Origin: Akkermansia sp.
GTDB lineage: Bacteria; Verrucomicrobiota; Verrucomicrobiia; Verrucomicrobiales; Akkermansiaceae
Assembly (NCBI GenBank): GCA_030523775.1
Contig: JAUNHW010000003.1
Coordinates: 124,001 to 188,000, forward strand
DNA: 64,000 nucleotides
Reading direction: 5' to 3'
Below are positions 27,601-34,440 of this stretch, one piece after another. The notes beneath the pieces are model-generated. The model made no database searches, was not told the DNA's origin, and worked only from the letters and a program-made list of their open reading frames with translations. Within the stretch, counting starts at the first letter, position 1. Each line of letters opens with the position of its first letter. The translations under genes and the position numbers were made by a program.

Positions 27601-27758
27601 CCCTCGTCTGGGCGCGCAACCAGCCCGGCGGAGAGCTTCTGGCCCCCCTCGCCATCGTCCAATTCGGAGGCCTCCTCTCCGCCACCATCCTCAACCTCCT
27701 ACTCGTCCCCGCAACCTCATCCCTCTTCGCCAAATGGCTTGCCCCGAGATCCCGCTAG
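24624..27758 (+). CDS. Heavy-metal efflux RND transporter (CusA/CzcA family)
   Basis: 1044-residue proton-driven inner-membrane pump. It has the RND architecture: a first helix after a short basic N terminus, a large periplasmic loop, a block of helices at ~335-550, a second loop, and a second helix block at ~870-1030. The helix-4 metal/proton motif region GGLAVAVGDVVDNAIIFVE near 395 matches heavy-metal-type RND proteins. The adaptor with His-rich ends supports metal rather than drug export. The gene ends at the TAG that lies in the left CTAGGCG repeat of the integrase-bearing insertion. Confidence 0.9.
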   Translation: MNRLIAFCLKNRRLVCVATALLALCSLYAVLELPVDVFPELKVPRVTVQTEAPGLSAEEVEQYVSIPIESALSGAAGVKGVRSSSGGGLSFVWVDFDWDTDIYRARQIVSERLAAVRDSLPQDVESELAPIVSVTGEIMLVAVTGDEGTDPLEMRRVAEFGLRNRLLSVPGVGQVTVLGGRMPEYQVLYNPDKMLRSGVTLDDIRAAVQDAQSTAPAGYLEDVAGMELPVQQASRAASPEHLRRALVKSHPGGVLRLEDVADVRIDGAPRRGNAGFNGQEAVILAVLKVPGANTLELTEKLQREVDDFAKSALPSGMHLHADAYRQADFIQLSLENGRQTLFIAAVVVMLVIVLTLLNLRTAIITLVSMPLSVLFGMAFFPACGLSVNIMTLGGLAVAVGDVVDNAIIFVEVAWRNLSRNAALPPEQQKSRFRVLMEAKGEIVSSITYSSVIILLVFAPVLFLGGLEGQFYRPLGVSYMLALAASLLVALTIVPVLCMIGFKRSKSASDNGDSATARAIRAAYRPVLAFCMRRAGWVFASLLVVTAGFMALASTYGTSFLPPFNEDCYTVFVNTVPGTSLQETERISNQVMRELQEIDGVKTVAQRTGRAESDEHAEPVSASELLVRVDLAKDQKKIREAIHEVIHGVPGTSGMIGYPMAHRISAVLSGSNSEIAINIYGDELPQLRKAAKKAAEILSSMPEVADARANREVMVDTICVDYNREVLAAYGLTVAEAAEQVSAALHGLKAGEVIRNLDHWNIMLRLDPQLRMSVDDVRRLPLLAGGGKSVPLGEAAQVYRAEQTNLILRDNTRRKAMISCNPAPDSNLGDLAQACRERLDPAMHELGCTVDYDGTIKSREQAGRRLYLLGAAVCVLIVLLLAASLGSVRRAAVTLVNIPLCLVGGIAAVFLASPDTVASVLHGGYVPPILSVSSIVGFVTVIGFAIRSGLILLNRYRALEQSGMSAADAIRNGSEERLIPIIMTSLTTILGLLPLVWARNQPGGELLAPLAIVQFGGLLSATILNLLLVPATSSLFAKWLAPRSR

Positions 27759-27785
27759 GCGCTTTCAAATGAGAAACAACCAAAG

Positions 27786-27815
27786 CCCGCCCGGCATATA
27801 GTCGGGCAGGGTTTG
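27786..27815. terminator. Weak hairpin between RND and eptA-like genes
   Basis: CCCGCCCG (27786-27793) can pair with CGGGCAGGG (27803-27811), with one bulge. It is followed by TTTGAA on the plus strand and CTTTGG on the minus strand. It lies between two convergent genes and may terminate both. Confidence 0.4.
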
Positions 27816-27818
27816 AAG

Positions 27819-29549
27819 CTATTTCCCGGCCCCGCAATCCTTTGCTGAACCTTGTACGCTTAGGGGAAGATTGTTGGGGTGTTTGCTAATATTATCACTC
27901 CAGATATCTCCTACCTCAAGTGGCACTGTGGATTCTATGTGGCAAAGTTTTAAAATGCTGGCGTACAATTGACCTTGCGCCAATACCTTATCGGCAATCT
28001 CACGTGTTTTCGTTGAAATTTCAGGATTGTTCTTGATGTAGGTGTCAGAATACCATATCCACGAAGCCACGTGGCGCAAATCAAAGTCTTCTGGATTTCC
28101 CCCATGCATAAAGCGCCCGTTTTCTCCAAGTTTTTGCCCGTGGTCGGAGCAATACAGAATCACGGCGTTTTTATCCTTCAATCCATCTATCAAGTGTTTG
28201 GCGAGAGCATCCACGCAAATGATGCAATTGTCGTAATCGTTAATCATTTGCTCAGGTGTGACGCCTGCCCTGGCATCCTGATTTCCCCAATCTATATTAC
28301 CTGGTTGAAACGGTGCGTATTTAGGGTCATGCTTGTACGGGAAATGACCCGTTCCATTTTCAATGACAACGAACTGTTTGGGTGACATCTCCCCTGTGAT
28401 AGCATCCATGATGCCTGATGAAACATCGTCCATTGCCGCATGGAATTCCAAAGTCCTGTTTATTCCCGTTCCGAACAATTGATTGAAATATTGGCTGTGA
28501 ACGATATTGTACGTGTTTTCTGCAATCCACAAATTATGGAAACCATGCTTCTTGAGGATTGAAAGGAAGGAAGAGTAGCCCGGCTTTTCTTTATCAACAG
28601 TCAAAGCCCCCATCATTCCCTCCACGCTCACATATGTAGAGGTCCCATATGAGAACATGTTGCGGAAAAAGGTGATGTTGTCGTTCTTCCCAATCTGCGG
28701 CAGAGTATTCCTCTCATACCCTCCGGCCGGAATATGGTCAGCCCTCACACTTTCCCCGATTATCAACACGAAAACAATTGGCTCGTCCTTGGTCATCGTG
28801 GATTCAACGCTTGCAGAATCCTGTATGTTAATCTTTTTGAATTTTTCATTGAGGGCTCCCCACAATATGTTTATGTTGTTGTATTGCCACAACCAGTGCT
28901 GTACGAACACCTCGTGATGACCGGCCACGTACATTTCCGTATCCTCTTTCAGTGTATTGTCTGCCATGGTGAAATGGAGAGACGGCCTCAGCTTCAACGC
29001 TATTCCTGGCAATTGGAAGCATGCATACCACAGCCCCGCTGCACATATGCATACAAGCGCTGTACTCTTCCACCCGTATTTCCGGATTGTTTCCCTGTGA
29101 TAGTACAGAAAAAATACAAACAGCCAGTAAATCAGAAGACCAATTAATATTAAACCGACTATGGAAATGATGCTGCTAAAATTGACAAAAGCGCCAGCCT
29201 CGTCCTGATTTGTTTCAAATGCCGCGTTTATCAAATCAAACCCCATGCTATACTTGAAGACACGATACACATATGCACATATTGCGAAATAGGTGATGCA
29301 TATTGAATAAATCGCAATGCCCGCGTATGGTATGATAGCACAGAAATACAGGAACAGGAATGAAAGCACTGTGGAGTACAACTGCCGGGCAACTAATGGA
29401 AATCCGTTATAATCAAAAAAGAAAGGGTCATACGTTGCACAAAATGCATACGACAGCATTGCCAACAACACAAACTGGACTGGATTCAAATTTCCAAGAG
29501 AGTATCGGGATTGTTCGGTTCCCAATATTTGACGCGTTAAGGATTTCAT
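27819..29549 (-). CDS. EptA/MCR-like phosphoethanolamine transferase
   Basis: 576-residue inner-membrane enzyme of the alkaline-phosphatase superfamily, which transfers phosphoethanolamine to lipid A or another glycan. Five helices occupy ~30-170. The periplasmic domain has GESVRAD (metal-binding Glu, ~265), the nucleophile region YGTSTYVSVEGMM (~303-315) and CSDHGQKLGENG (~466). The paired cysteines flanking the nucleophile in EptA/MCR proteins are replaced (Y and G). Base composition is visibly AT-richer than in neighbours, a sign of transfer. The ATG at 29549 is chosen because TATCAT ends 7 nt before it; an in-frame ATG at 29567 also exists. Lipid A modification could give cationic-peptide resistance. 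Confidence 0.8.
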   Translation of the reverse strand: MKSLTRQILGTEQSRYSLGNLNPVQFVLLAMLSYAFCATYDPFFFDYNGFPLVARQLYSTVLSFLFLYFCAIIPYAGIAIYSICITYFAICAYVYRVFKYSMGFDLINAAFETNQDEAGAFVNFSSIISIVGLILIGLLIYWLFVFFLYYHRETIRKYGWKSTALVCICAAGLWYACFQLPGIALKLRPSLHFTMADNTLKEDTEMYVAGHHEVFVQHWLWQYNNINILWGALNEKFKKINIQDSASVESTMTKDEPIVFVLIIGESVRADHIPAGGYERNTLPQIGKNDNITFFRNMFSYGTSTYVSVEGMMGALTVDKEKPGYSSFLSILKKHGFHNLWIAENTYNIVHSQYFNQLFGTGINRTLEFHAAMDDVSSGIMDAITGEMSPKQFVVIENGTGHFPYKHDPKYAPFQPGNIDWGNQDARAGVTPEQMINDYDNCIICVDALAKHLIDGLKDKNAVILYCSDHGQKLGENGRFMHGGNPEDFDLRHVASWIWYSDTYIKNNPEISTKTREIADKVLAQGQLYASILKLCHIESTVPLEVGDIWSDNISKHPNNLPLSVQGSAKDCGAGK

Positions 29550-29561
29550 CGGAGAAATGAT

Positions 29562-29578
29562 ACCCATTGCTAATGGGT
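29562..29578. promoter_or_regulatory. Inverted repeat at the eptA-like start, candidate operator
   Basis: ACCCATT-GCT-AATGGGT is a perfect 7-bp inverted repeat with a 3-bp spacer. It overlaps the first base of the putative eptA -10 box TATCAT (29557-29562). A 12-bp part (29567-29578) recurs as its reverse complement at 29718-29729, just upstream of the recombinase gene. Confidence 0.45.
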
Positions 29579-29717
29579 GTTTGATGGTCTATTGTTCCAG
29601 TAAATTCAAATGTTACCAAGTCATGAAGCAATCTCACTTCCGCTGCATCGTTCTGCTGGAGGGCTGGTGAAACCCTTGTGCCAGCAAGCTCGATTTTTTT
29701 TGGAAAAAGACTTGACT

Positions 29718-29729
29718 ACCCATTAGCAA
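29718..29729. promoter_or_regulatory. Second copy of the 12-bp motif, upstream of the recombinase
   Basis: ACCCATTAGCAA is the exact reverse complement of 29567-29578. It lies 12 bp before the recombinase ATG. It could be a shared operator of the two divergent genes or a recombinase-binding site. A TTGACT at 29712-29717 lies immediately before it, but no good -10 box follows. Confidence 0.4.
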
Positions 29730-29741
29730 AGCGAGAACACA

Positions 29742-30773
29742 ATGGACACAGAAATCACAGACAGGGAACAGGCGGCATTTGAAGTGCTGAAATCAACAGG
29801 AGTGGATGTGCTGGAGGCTGCGTTGGTGGCCAGGGAGGCACTAGAATGCGGACGCGGGCGGGTTAGGCGGGCGCGGGAGTGCGTGCGGCTGGGCGCGGAG
29901 GAAATGCGGAAACGGGAGAGGACCGTGACGTTCCGCAAGGCGGTGGAAGCCGCATTGGAGGAGCGGGAGAAGAAGAACAGGCGGGCGCGGACGGTGACGG
30001 ATTTCCGTTACTATTGCAAGCGGCTGATGGTGCGGAATCCCGGGCTGGCGGAACGGCGGATGCGGAGTGTTACGTCGGATGATTGCCGGGCGTACCTGCA
30101 GGCGGCGTACGGGGAGAGTCCATCCCAATACCGCAAGGCGCGGGCGATATTGAGCGGGGTGTTTTCCACGGCTATCAAGCACGATTGGTGCGATGTCAAT
30201 CCGGTGTCACGCGTGGAGGTGCCGGAGGTGGTGGAGAAGCCGATAGAACCGCTGACGATTGAGGAAGTGGAGCGTCTGGAGGCGGCGGCGCAGTTGCCGG
30301 AGCATCAGGAGATGCAGCTGTCGCTGCACCTGATGCTGTACTGCGGCATCCGTCCCACGGAAGTGAGCAGGATTGATCCCGAACGCGACATCGACTGGCA
30401 GAACCAGCGCGTGGTGGTGCGTCCCACCACGAGCAAGACGGGTGGAGGGCGCGTGGTTCCGCTGCGCAAGGCGGAAGGCATCACCGTGCGCACCATTCCG
30501 CACCGCTGGAAGGAGCGCTGGCATGCCCTGCGGCGCAAGGCGGGTTGGAACCAAAGTCATCCCTGGCAGCCAGATGTTTGCCGGCACACTTTTGCCACCT
30601 ACCACGCTGCGCATTTCCGCAACTTCCCCGCTCTCCAGCTGGAAATGGGGCACCGGGATGTCACCCTTTTGAGAACGCGCTATGTGTACGCGAGAATGGA
30701 GTCATGCAATGCCGCGCAGCAATTTTTTGCGAGAGACAATAGGCCGAAATCCCTTCTAGGCGTCAGCGGGTGA
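29742..30773 (+). CDS. Site-specific tyrosine recombinase/integrase
   Basis: 343 residues with an N-terminal SAM-like core-binding domain (~70-170) and a C-terminal catalytic domain. The catalytic Arg I is in YCGIRPTEV near 203, Lys in TSKTGGGR near 232, Arg II in PDVCRHTFATY, the second His in MGHRDVTLL, and the Tyr nucleophile in RTRYVYARM near 313. In the usual HxxR box the His is Asp (DVCR), an atypical substitution. Composition is like the host, unlike its AT-rich neighbour. The last four codons and stop lie beyond the right CTAGGCG repeat, and the stop overlaps the aroA 3' end by 11 bp. Confidence 0.88.
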   Translation: MDTEITDREQAAFEVLKSTGVDVLEAALVAREALECGRGRVRRARECVRLGAEEMRKRERTVTFRKAVEAALEEREKKNRRARTVTDFRYYCKRLMVRNPGLAERRMRSVTSDDCRAYLQAAYGESPSQYRKARAILSGVFSTAIKHDWCDVNPVSRVEVPEVVEKPIEPLTIEEVERLEAAAQLPEHQEMQLSLHLMLYCGIRPTEVSRIDPERDIDWQNQRVVVRPTTSKTGGGRVVPLRKAEGITVRTIPHRWKERWHALRRKAGWNQSHPWQPDVCRHTFATYHAAHFRNFPALQLEMGHRDVTLLRTRYVYARMESCNAAQQFFARDNRPKSLLGVSG

Positions 30774-32073
30774 GTTCCCGCAGCGTTTGCTCGAAGGAGG
30801 GGTAGGAGGTGGCGATGTTTCGGCAGCCCTGCAGGGTGGTGGTGCCGGCGGCGTTCAGGCCGGCCATGAGGAAGGACATGGCGATGCGGTGGTCATCGAA
30901 GCTCTGCAGGGTGGCACCGTGCAGCGGGGTGCCGCCGGTGATGCACATGCCGTCCTCACGCTCCTCTGCGGCCGCTCCCATGGCGCGGAGGTTGCCGACG
31001 GTGGTGGTGATGCGGTCGCTCTCTTTGACGCGCAGTTCCGCGGCATCGCGGATGTTGGTGGTGCCGTGCGCGAAGGCGGCGGCCACGGCGAGCACGGGGA
31101 TTTCATCGATGATGTTCGGTATTTCCGCGCCGCCGATTTCCGTGCCGTGCAGGTTGGGGGCGTGGCGCACGGTGATGTCGCCGTAGGGCTCTCCCTCCCC
31201 GTGGATGCTGCGGATGGTGATGTCTGCCCCCATGCGCTGCAGCACGGGGATGATGCCGCAGCGGGTGGGGTTGAGCCCCACGTTGCGCAGGGTGAGCTCG
31301 CTGCCGGGCACAATGCTGGCGGCCACCATCCAGAATGCCGCGCTGGAGATGTCGCCGGGGATGGTGATGTCCCTTGCCGTGATGTCCACCGGGCCGGTGA
31401 CCGCAATGTCCAATCCGTCCGCAGAAACGGAGCAGGGGATGCCGAAGTGCGCGAACAGGCGCTCCGTGTGGTCGCGGGTAATGGCGGGCTGGTGCACGCT
31501 TGTGGTGCCGCGGGTGAGCATGCCGGCCAGCAGCACGGCGCTCTTCACCTGGGCGCTGGCCATGGGCAGGGTGTAGCGGATGGGTTGCAGCGTGCCGCCG
31601 CAGATGTGCAGCGGGGCGCAGCCGGGTTTCTCTCCGCACGCCTCCACGTGCGCGCCCATCATGGTGAGCGGGTCCAATATGCGCTTCATGGGGCGGCTGC
31701 TCAGCGAGCGGTCGCCGAACAGGCGGCTCTCGAAGGGCAGGGCGGCCAGCACCCCGGCCATGAGCCGCATGCCGGTGCCGGAGTTCCCGCAGTCGATATC
31801 CCGCTGCGGGGCGGCCGGTTGCATGCCGCAGCCGGTGAGCGTGAAGTTCTGCGGCGCGTCACCGGGCTCCACGCGCGCGCCTATCTGCTGCATGGCGCGC
31901 AGAGTATTCAGGCAGTCCTCGCTGCACAGGAAGTTGCGCACCTGCATGCTGCCGTGCGCCAGCGCACCCAAGATGGCCACGCGGTGGGAGATGCTCTTGT
32001 CGCCGGGGATGGCAACCGTGCCGCGCAGGCCGTGCGCTGCGCGGCTCACGGAGATGGTGTCACTTGCCGCCAT
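30763..32073 (-). CDS. aroA: 3-phosphoshikimate 1-carboxyvinyltransferase (EPSP synthase)
   Basis: 436-residue enzyme joining shikimate-3-phosphate and phosphoenolpyruvate in the chorismate pathway. Motifs seen are GDKSISHR near residue 22, NSGTGMRLMAG near 95, GDRSLSSRPM near 118, KESDRI near 343 and DDHRIAMSF near 383. The length is standard. The ATG at 32073 is the first plausible start; longer in-frame extensions are antisense-like. It overlaps the upstream parvulin gene by 14 bp, which suggests coupling. Its 3' end marks the right junction of the integrase insertion. Confidence 0.95.
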   Translation of the reverse strand: MAASDTISVSRAAHGLRGTVAIPGDKSISHRVAILGALAHGSMQVRNFLCSEDCLNTLRAMQQIGARVEPGDAPQNFTLTGCGMQPAAPQRDIDCGNSGTGMRLMAGVLAALPFESRLFGDRSLSSRPMKRILDPLTMMGAHVEACGEKPGCAPLHICGGTLQPIRYTLPMASAQVKSAVLLAGMLTRGTTSVHQPAITRDHTERLFAHFGIPCSVSADGLDIAVTGPVDITARDITIPGDISSAAFWMVAASIVPGSELTLRNVGLNPTRCGIIPVLQRMGADITIRSIHGEGEPYGDITVRHAPNLHGTEIGGAEIPNIIDEIPVLAVAAAFAHGTTNIRDAAELRVKESDRITTTVGNLRAMGAAAEEREDGMCITGGTPLHGATLQSFDDHRIAMSFLMAGLNAAGTTTLQGCRNIATSYPSFEQTLRELTR

Positions 32074-33085
32074 AGATGATGATGTGCTTTTTGGCGCGTC
32101 CCTCCTTGAGCGCGGTGTCGAAATAGGCGTCCGTGGCGAGCTCCCTCTGCGCGCTCTCAATGGCGCTGCGCAGGGATTCGCGGCACTCGTCCAGTGATGG
32201 CGTGTAGGCGGGGGTGACGGGCCCTGCCAGCACAATGTGCCAGCCCCAGCGGCTCTGCACCAGCGCGGGCGTGCCAGCCGCCAGCGGTGACTCCCCGAAA
32301 AGGTTCAGCTCCTCCAGCGGCAGCGTGCCGTCGTCGTACAGCGTTCCCAGGTCGCCGCCCTTGGGCGCGCTGCGCTCGTCCTCGCTGCACTCGCGCGCCA
32401 CATCCGCAAAGGATTCACCCGCCTGAATGCGCGCCAGCAGGGCCTCCGCGGTGGCCTTCACGGTCTCCGGGTCCTTTTCCAGCGTGGCCAGGAAGATGTG
32501 CTTCACCGTGCGGGATGCGGGGATTTCCAGCTCGTCCTTCAACTGGTCGTAGTGGAGTTTCAGGGCCTCGTTTCCCACGGCGGTGTGCTTGTCTGCCGCG
32601 CGTTCCAGGACGGCGAGCTCCAGCAGGCGGGCCTCCAGCTTGGCGGCAAAGTTTTCGCGCGTGTAGCCCTGGGAAAGCAGGGCTGCGTTGAAGGCGTGTT
32701 CATCCGCCGCGCGGGATTGCAGGCGCGCCATCTCTTCCTGCGCCTCCTGCTTTTGGGGCGGCAGGTTACGGTCGTTGTAGCGGGCCTGGATGCGCACCAT
32801 GCTGTTGTTCACCAGCCCCAGCACCATGGTGGCGGGGCGGGAGTTGTCCGTGCTCTCGCGGCCGGCCAGCAGGTTCTGCTCCGCCGTGTGGCGCGCCAGC
32901 TGCGCGCGCGTGATGCGCTCTCCGTTCACGGAGGCCACGGGCTCCTCTGCCGCGGCGGTCTGCAGCGGGTGCAGGATGCGGTACACCGGGCCCTCCACCA
33001 CCCACAGGTCTATCGCCAAATAGCCCAGCACCGTGGTGAACAGCGCAAGCTTGATGGCCGTTAGCTTCAGGGAACTGATTCTCAC
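32060..33085 (-). CDS. SurA/PpiC-type parvulin peptidyl-prolyl isomerase
   Basis: 341-residue envelope foldase. An N-terminal membrane anchor (about residues 8-28) is followed by a SurA-like chaperone region beginning with SVNGERITRAQLA near 52. The PpiC parvulin domain is at ~185-285 (SRTVKHIFLATLE, GGDLGTLYDDGTLP, SRWGWHIVLAG). It probably helps outer-membrane or secreted proteins fold. The start is a GTG at 33085, which lies 6 nt after a TAAAAT -10 box. The gene overlaps aroA. Confidence 0.88.
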   Translation of the reverse strand: MRISSLKLTAIKLALFTTVLGYLAIDLWVVEGPVYRILHPLQTAAAEEPVASVNGERITRAQLARHTAEQNLLAGRESTDNSRPATMVLGLVNNSMVRIQARYNDRNLPPQKQEAQEEMARLQSRAADEHAFNAALLSQGYTRENFAAKLEARLLELAVLERAADKHTAVGNEALKLHYDQLKDELEIPASRTVKHIFLATLEKDPETVKATAEALLARIQAGESFADVARECSEDERSAPKGGDLGTLYDDGTLPLEELNLFGESPLAAGTPALVQSRWGWHIVLAGPVTPAYTPSLDECRESLRSAIESAQRELATDAYFDTALKEGRAKKHIIIYGGK

Positions 33086-33091
33086 GCGCGC

Positions 33092-33120
33092 ATTTTACCC
33101 CGCACCGCCTTCCTTAGCAA
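33092..33120 (-). promoter_or_regulatory. Predicted leaderless promoter of the parvulin-aroA unit
   Basis: TTGCTA (33115-33120) and TAAAAT (33092-33097) with 17 bp between, then 6 nt and the GTG at 33085. Confidence 0.65.
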
Positions 33121-33234
33121 GAAATTTGAAAGCCGGCGTTCCCCAATCGGCGTACGCCTGGGCTTTGTAACAAACGAACGGCCGAGCCTTGAAGCGGTAG
33201 AACAATGTTGCGCCGGCAGATATAAAGGAGACAT

Positions 33235-33489
33235 TTATGGCAAGCCCAGGTGCTTGATGGCCCATTCCCTGCCGGAGTGAGTTTTGAGATAGCGTTCCAG
33301 GCGTTCCGCCTGTTCCTCGGTCTGCACGGCTATGGCGGAGTGGATTTCCCACGGGGCAAATTTGGATGTATGGAGGACCTGCTTGGCATTGTGGGTGGCC
33401 AGGCGGGCATGAAGGTTGTCGGTGTGGCCAACGTAAAAGTGCGAGTGCGTGGCTGCATCCCAGAGGACGTATGTGTAGAAGAACGCCAT
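33235..33489 (-). CDS. GIY-YIG domain protein (YhbQ/UvrC-like nuclease fold)
   Basis: 84 residues forming a single GIY-YIG domain: YTYVLWDAATHSHFYVGHT at residues 6-23 with the catalytic-type Arg in NLHARLATHN, and a C-terminal Glu in EEQAERLERYLK. Small stand-alone proteins of this kind are common and mostly of unknown function, possibly in DNA repair. A promoter with 6 nt between -10 and ATG is predicted. It is a single-gene unit between the parvulin gene and a tRNA region. Confidence 0.85.
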   Translation of the reverse strand: MAFFYTYVLWDAATHSHFYVGHTDNLHARLATHNAKQVLHTSKFAPWEIHSAIAVQTEEQAERLERYLKTHSGREWAIKHLGLP

Positions 33490-33495
33490 GGGGTG

Positions 33496-33524
33496 AGGGT
33501 AGCATGTGTATGTGGGCTATACAA
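33496..33524 (-). promoter_or_regulatory. Predicted leaderless promoter of the GIY-YIG gene
   Basis: TTGTAT (33519-33524) and TACCCT (33496-33501) with a 17-bp spacer, then 6 nt and the ATG at 33489. Both boxes have two mismatches, so this is the weakest of the group. Confidence 0.4.
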
Positions 33525-33570
33525 GGAGAAATGGCATATTGTGCGGGATTGAAAAGGGCCATTGACAAAG

Positions 33571-33742
33571 CGGGCCTCTGGTCCGGCTTCGAGTCTCGCT
33601 GCGCTCGCTTTCTACGCCGAGACCCGTCTTCGGCTGTCGCCTTCGCCGAGGCAGACAGGCTTCGTATCGCATCATCTGAACGCAGTTCAGATGATGCTCG
33701 TCTACGCGCCGTCAGGCCTAGATGGCCTGCCTGGGCGTAGAC
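33571..33742. repeat. Hairpin-rich non-coding stretch
   Basis: No credible gene. A long stem is formed by CATCATCTGAAC and GTTCAGATGATG (33671-33697). A larger imperfect stem around GTCTACGC...GCGTAGAC lies at about 33699-33742. The composition of short inverted repeats resembles REP-type intergenic elements. Confidence 0.5.
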
Positions 33743-33779
33743 AAAAAGTGCGTATCAGGTTCCCTGATACGCACTTTTT
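33743..33779 (-). terminator. Terminator of the tRNA-Ala gene (bidirectional form)
   Basis: A perfect 17-bp stem (33743-33759 with 33763-33779) with a 3-nt loop, flanked by five A and five T. It lies 8 bp past the 3' end of tRNA-Ala on the minus strand. The symmetry allows termination in both directions. Confidence 0.85.
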
Positions 33780-33787
33780 ACGAAGCC

Positions 33788-33860
33788 TGGAGCATAGCGG
33801 GTTCGAACCGCTGACCTCCTCAATGCCATTGAGGCGCTCTACCAACTGAGCTAATACCCC
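33788..33860 (-). tRNA. tRNA-Ala (anticodon GGC)
   Basis: A 73-nt cloverleaf on the minus strand. The acceptor stem is GGGGTAT/ATGCTCC with two G-U pairs, the D-loop is AGCTCAGTTGGTAGAGC, the anticodon stem CCTCA/TGAGG encloses ATGGCAT (GGC), and the T-arm contains GGTTCGAAC. The discriminator is A and CCA is not encoded. It has its own promoter and terminator. Confidence 0.93.
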
Positions 33861-33881
33861 GTTGTGTCTTGCAACGGGCGA

Positions 33882-33910
33882 AGTTTACACGCGTACGGCA
33901 GCTTTGGCAA
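33882..33910 (-). promoter_or_regulatory. Predicted promoter of tRNA-Ala
   Basis: TTGCCA (33905-33910) and TAAACT (33882-33887) with a 17-bp spacer on the minus strand, about 22 bp before the tRNA. Confidence 0.55.
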
Positions 33911-34408
33911 GCACAATTTTGCAAAAAAGTGAAAAAATCTGCGCGCGGGGGGCAAGCCACGCCCATGACATCAGGCTGCGCCCGCGCTTGCGGTTGACCC
34001 CGCGCATGCGGGGCATTGAATGGAACGCGCGCGAAGCGCGCTAACTTTGCACCCCGCCGTTCAGGGGGGTGCTTCCTTTCAATTCGCCCCACGTGTCAAC
34101 GTGGGGATAGGCCCCGGTTCAAATGTTTCAGCACCGCACCCCGCCGCATGGCGGGGTGACTGGACCTGTCCCATCCCAAATGTTTCCGACCGTCTTTACT
34201 GCCAAATTACGAAGGGCTCCCCCCTTTTTGTATAAGCGGATGATGGGACTCCCCCTCCGGGGCCGCCCCCCCTCGCCCGCGCGTTGCGCGAGTGCCCGCC
34301 AATGTTGCCATTGGCGGCGAGGGGGCGAGGCTTGCCACCGGCAAGCCACGCCCACGACATCAGGGCTGCGCCATGACTCTCCGAGTTCGAGTACCCATCA
34401 GGTACACG
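33911..34408. other. Non-coding region with direct repeats, hairpins and tRNA-Gly remnants
   Basis: About 500 bp without a gene. A ~32-bp direct repeat, starting GGCAAGCCACGCCCA and ending GGCTGCGCC, occurs at 33951-33981 and 34340-34372 with two differences. Three GC hairpins lie between 34050 and 34170 (for example CCCCACG/CGTGGGG near 34087-34106). A stem CCCCCTCGCC/GGCGAGGGGG lies near 34266-34326. Fragments matching the tRNA-Gly genes occur at 34235-34251 and 34351-34362. Confidence 0.5.
34235..34251 (-). pseudogene. tRNA-Gly 3'-end fragment
   Basis: AGCGGATGATGGGACTC is identical to the last 17 nt (minus strand) of both intact tRNA-Gly genes. The preceding bases also resemble the terminator and spacer found at 34424-34446. 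Similarity then stops, and the next tRNA-like piece (CCACGACATCA) resumes about 100 bp away. This looks like a decayed third copy split by an insertion. Confidence 0.5.
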
Positions 34409-34440
34409 AAAAAAGGGAACCCCAAGGGGCTCCCTTTTTT
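34409..34440 (-). terminator. Terminator of the tRNA-Gly pair
   Basis: AAAAAAGGGA pairs with TCCCTTTTTT around an inner CCCC/GGGG stem, 6 bp beyond the 3' end of the downstream tRNA-Gly on the minus strand. Confidence 0.8.

Larger units (their letters stand above)
27755..30762. mobile_element. Putative 3.0-kb insertion carrying eptA-like gene and tyrosine recombinase
   Basis: The block lies between the stop codon of the RND gene and the stop codon of the convergent aroA. CTAGGCG occurs at both edges (27755-27761 and 30756-30762), each preceded by ATCCC within 2-3 bases. Removing one copy and the DNA between would leave the two host genes convergent and 4 bp apart. The cargo gene is visibly AT-richer than the rest of the window. 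The recombinase at the right edge is intact in length. The boundaries are inferred from the short repeats only. Confidence 0.5.

Noticed and set aside
27784..27790. Insertion sequence boundary by terminal inverted repeats
   Set aside because: No transposase and no matching inverted ends were found; the 7-bp direct repeats and tyrosine recombinase fit integrase insertion better.
33671..33697. CRISPR-like repeat
   Set aside because: Only single palindromes with no regular spacing; no repeat-spacer array or cas gene in the window.
34373..34400. Additional tRNA suggested by a GTTCGAG word
   Set aside because: No complementary acceptor or anticodon stem could be drawn around it; it is better explained as decayed tRNA DNA.
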